Source: Pseudoscleropodium purum (lineage: Eukaryota; Streptophyta; Bryopsida; Hypnales; Brachytheciaceae). Taken from it: a stretch of 64,000 nucleotides of DNA. The notes beneath the pieces are model-generated. The model ran no database searches. It was not told the origin of the DNA and was given only the letters and a program-made list of their open reading frames with translations. The stretch's first letter is position 1. Each line of letters opens with the position of its first letter. The stretch is taken from the NCBI GenBank assembly GCA_963969395.1, contig OZ017803.1:7936001-8000000 (forward strand). The letters are read 5' to 3'. Positions 63,701 through 64,000 of this stretch are shown in pieces. A program made the translations under genes and the position numbers.

Positions 63701-64000
63701 AGGCAATCGGCTTTTTGACACCGTGGTTGATCCATACATCGTTTTTAAGTGGCATAGGTCTAGACTAGATCAGAACTTGCAATTCTAGTTAGTGGGGATG
63801 TGACTTGTTGTGAAGGTCCAAGCTTGAAAAGTCAAGTTGGTAAAATACGTGGCATTTTCAACTTTGACTCTTGATTTCTAAAATTGTCAATGTAGTAAAA
63901 TAATATGGAGGCATTATGGTTGACCTTTAAAGGACCACAAGGACACCATTTAAGTTACTTCCACAACACATTTTTTGTACATCCAATTCTTTAGAAGTTA
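60770..64000. other. AT-rich DNA to the window end
   Basis: No recognisable gene. Minus-strand frames at 61228-60983, 61709-61509 and 62189-61956 have protein-like stretches (for example ELELLRMNASTFPKLPTSP near 62110-62050) but none shows a motif I can name; they could be relics of one decayed ORF. Confidence 0.4.

Overview
The window reads as nuclear DNA of a land plant. Its genes have short exons split by GT-AG introns of roughly 120 to 1500 bp. All four recognisable genes are plant-type housekeeping genes. The DNA between them is AT-rich and full of small decayed transposons. Short introns, low gene density and AT-rich flanks would suit a bryophyte such as a moss, but that is inference and no marker gene settles the species.

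Layout. 1-8.5 kb: a copper-containing amine oxidase gene on the minus strand; eleven exons are reconstructed and the last part lies beyond the left edge. 8.5-18.5 kb: AT-rich DNA with a foldback element, a dispersed repeat and a minisatellite. 18.5-20.5 kb: weak minus-strand coding signals I cannot identify. 21.4-22.7 kb: an intron-free TMEM42-like membrane protein gene (minus) followed by a ladder of partial copies of its own 3' end. 22.9-26.2 kb: small repeats and MITEs. 26.4-31.3 kb: a soluble plant guanylyl cyclase GC1-type gene (plus, nine coding exons, 302 aa). 31.9-37.8 kb: a plastid-type 6-phosphogluconolactonase gene (plus, eight coding exons, 409 aa). 37.8-64 kb: a gene-poor, repeat-rich tract with a decayed endonuclease ORF, several transposon families, and a SIN3/PAH-like coding remnant at 57.8 kb.

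Two themes stand out. First, a GC-rich hAT-type miniature element has four copies (47.8, 50.2, 50.7 and 55.9 kb), each flanked by an 8-bp target duplication (one pair differs at one base), plus a probable CpG-decayed relative at 44.8 kb. Second, all four genes carry local duplications at an end or leader: exon 1/intron 1 of the amine oxidase, the 3' end of TMEM42, and the 5' leaders of GC1 and the lactonase. The genes do not form a pathway. The amine oxidase handles amines, the lactonase serves the oxidative pentose phosphate pathway, GC1 has been linked to cGMP formation, and TMEM42 is an uncharacterised membrane protein.
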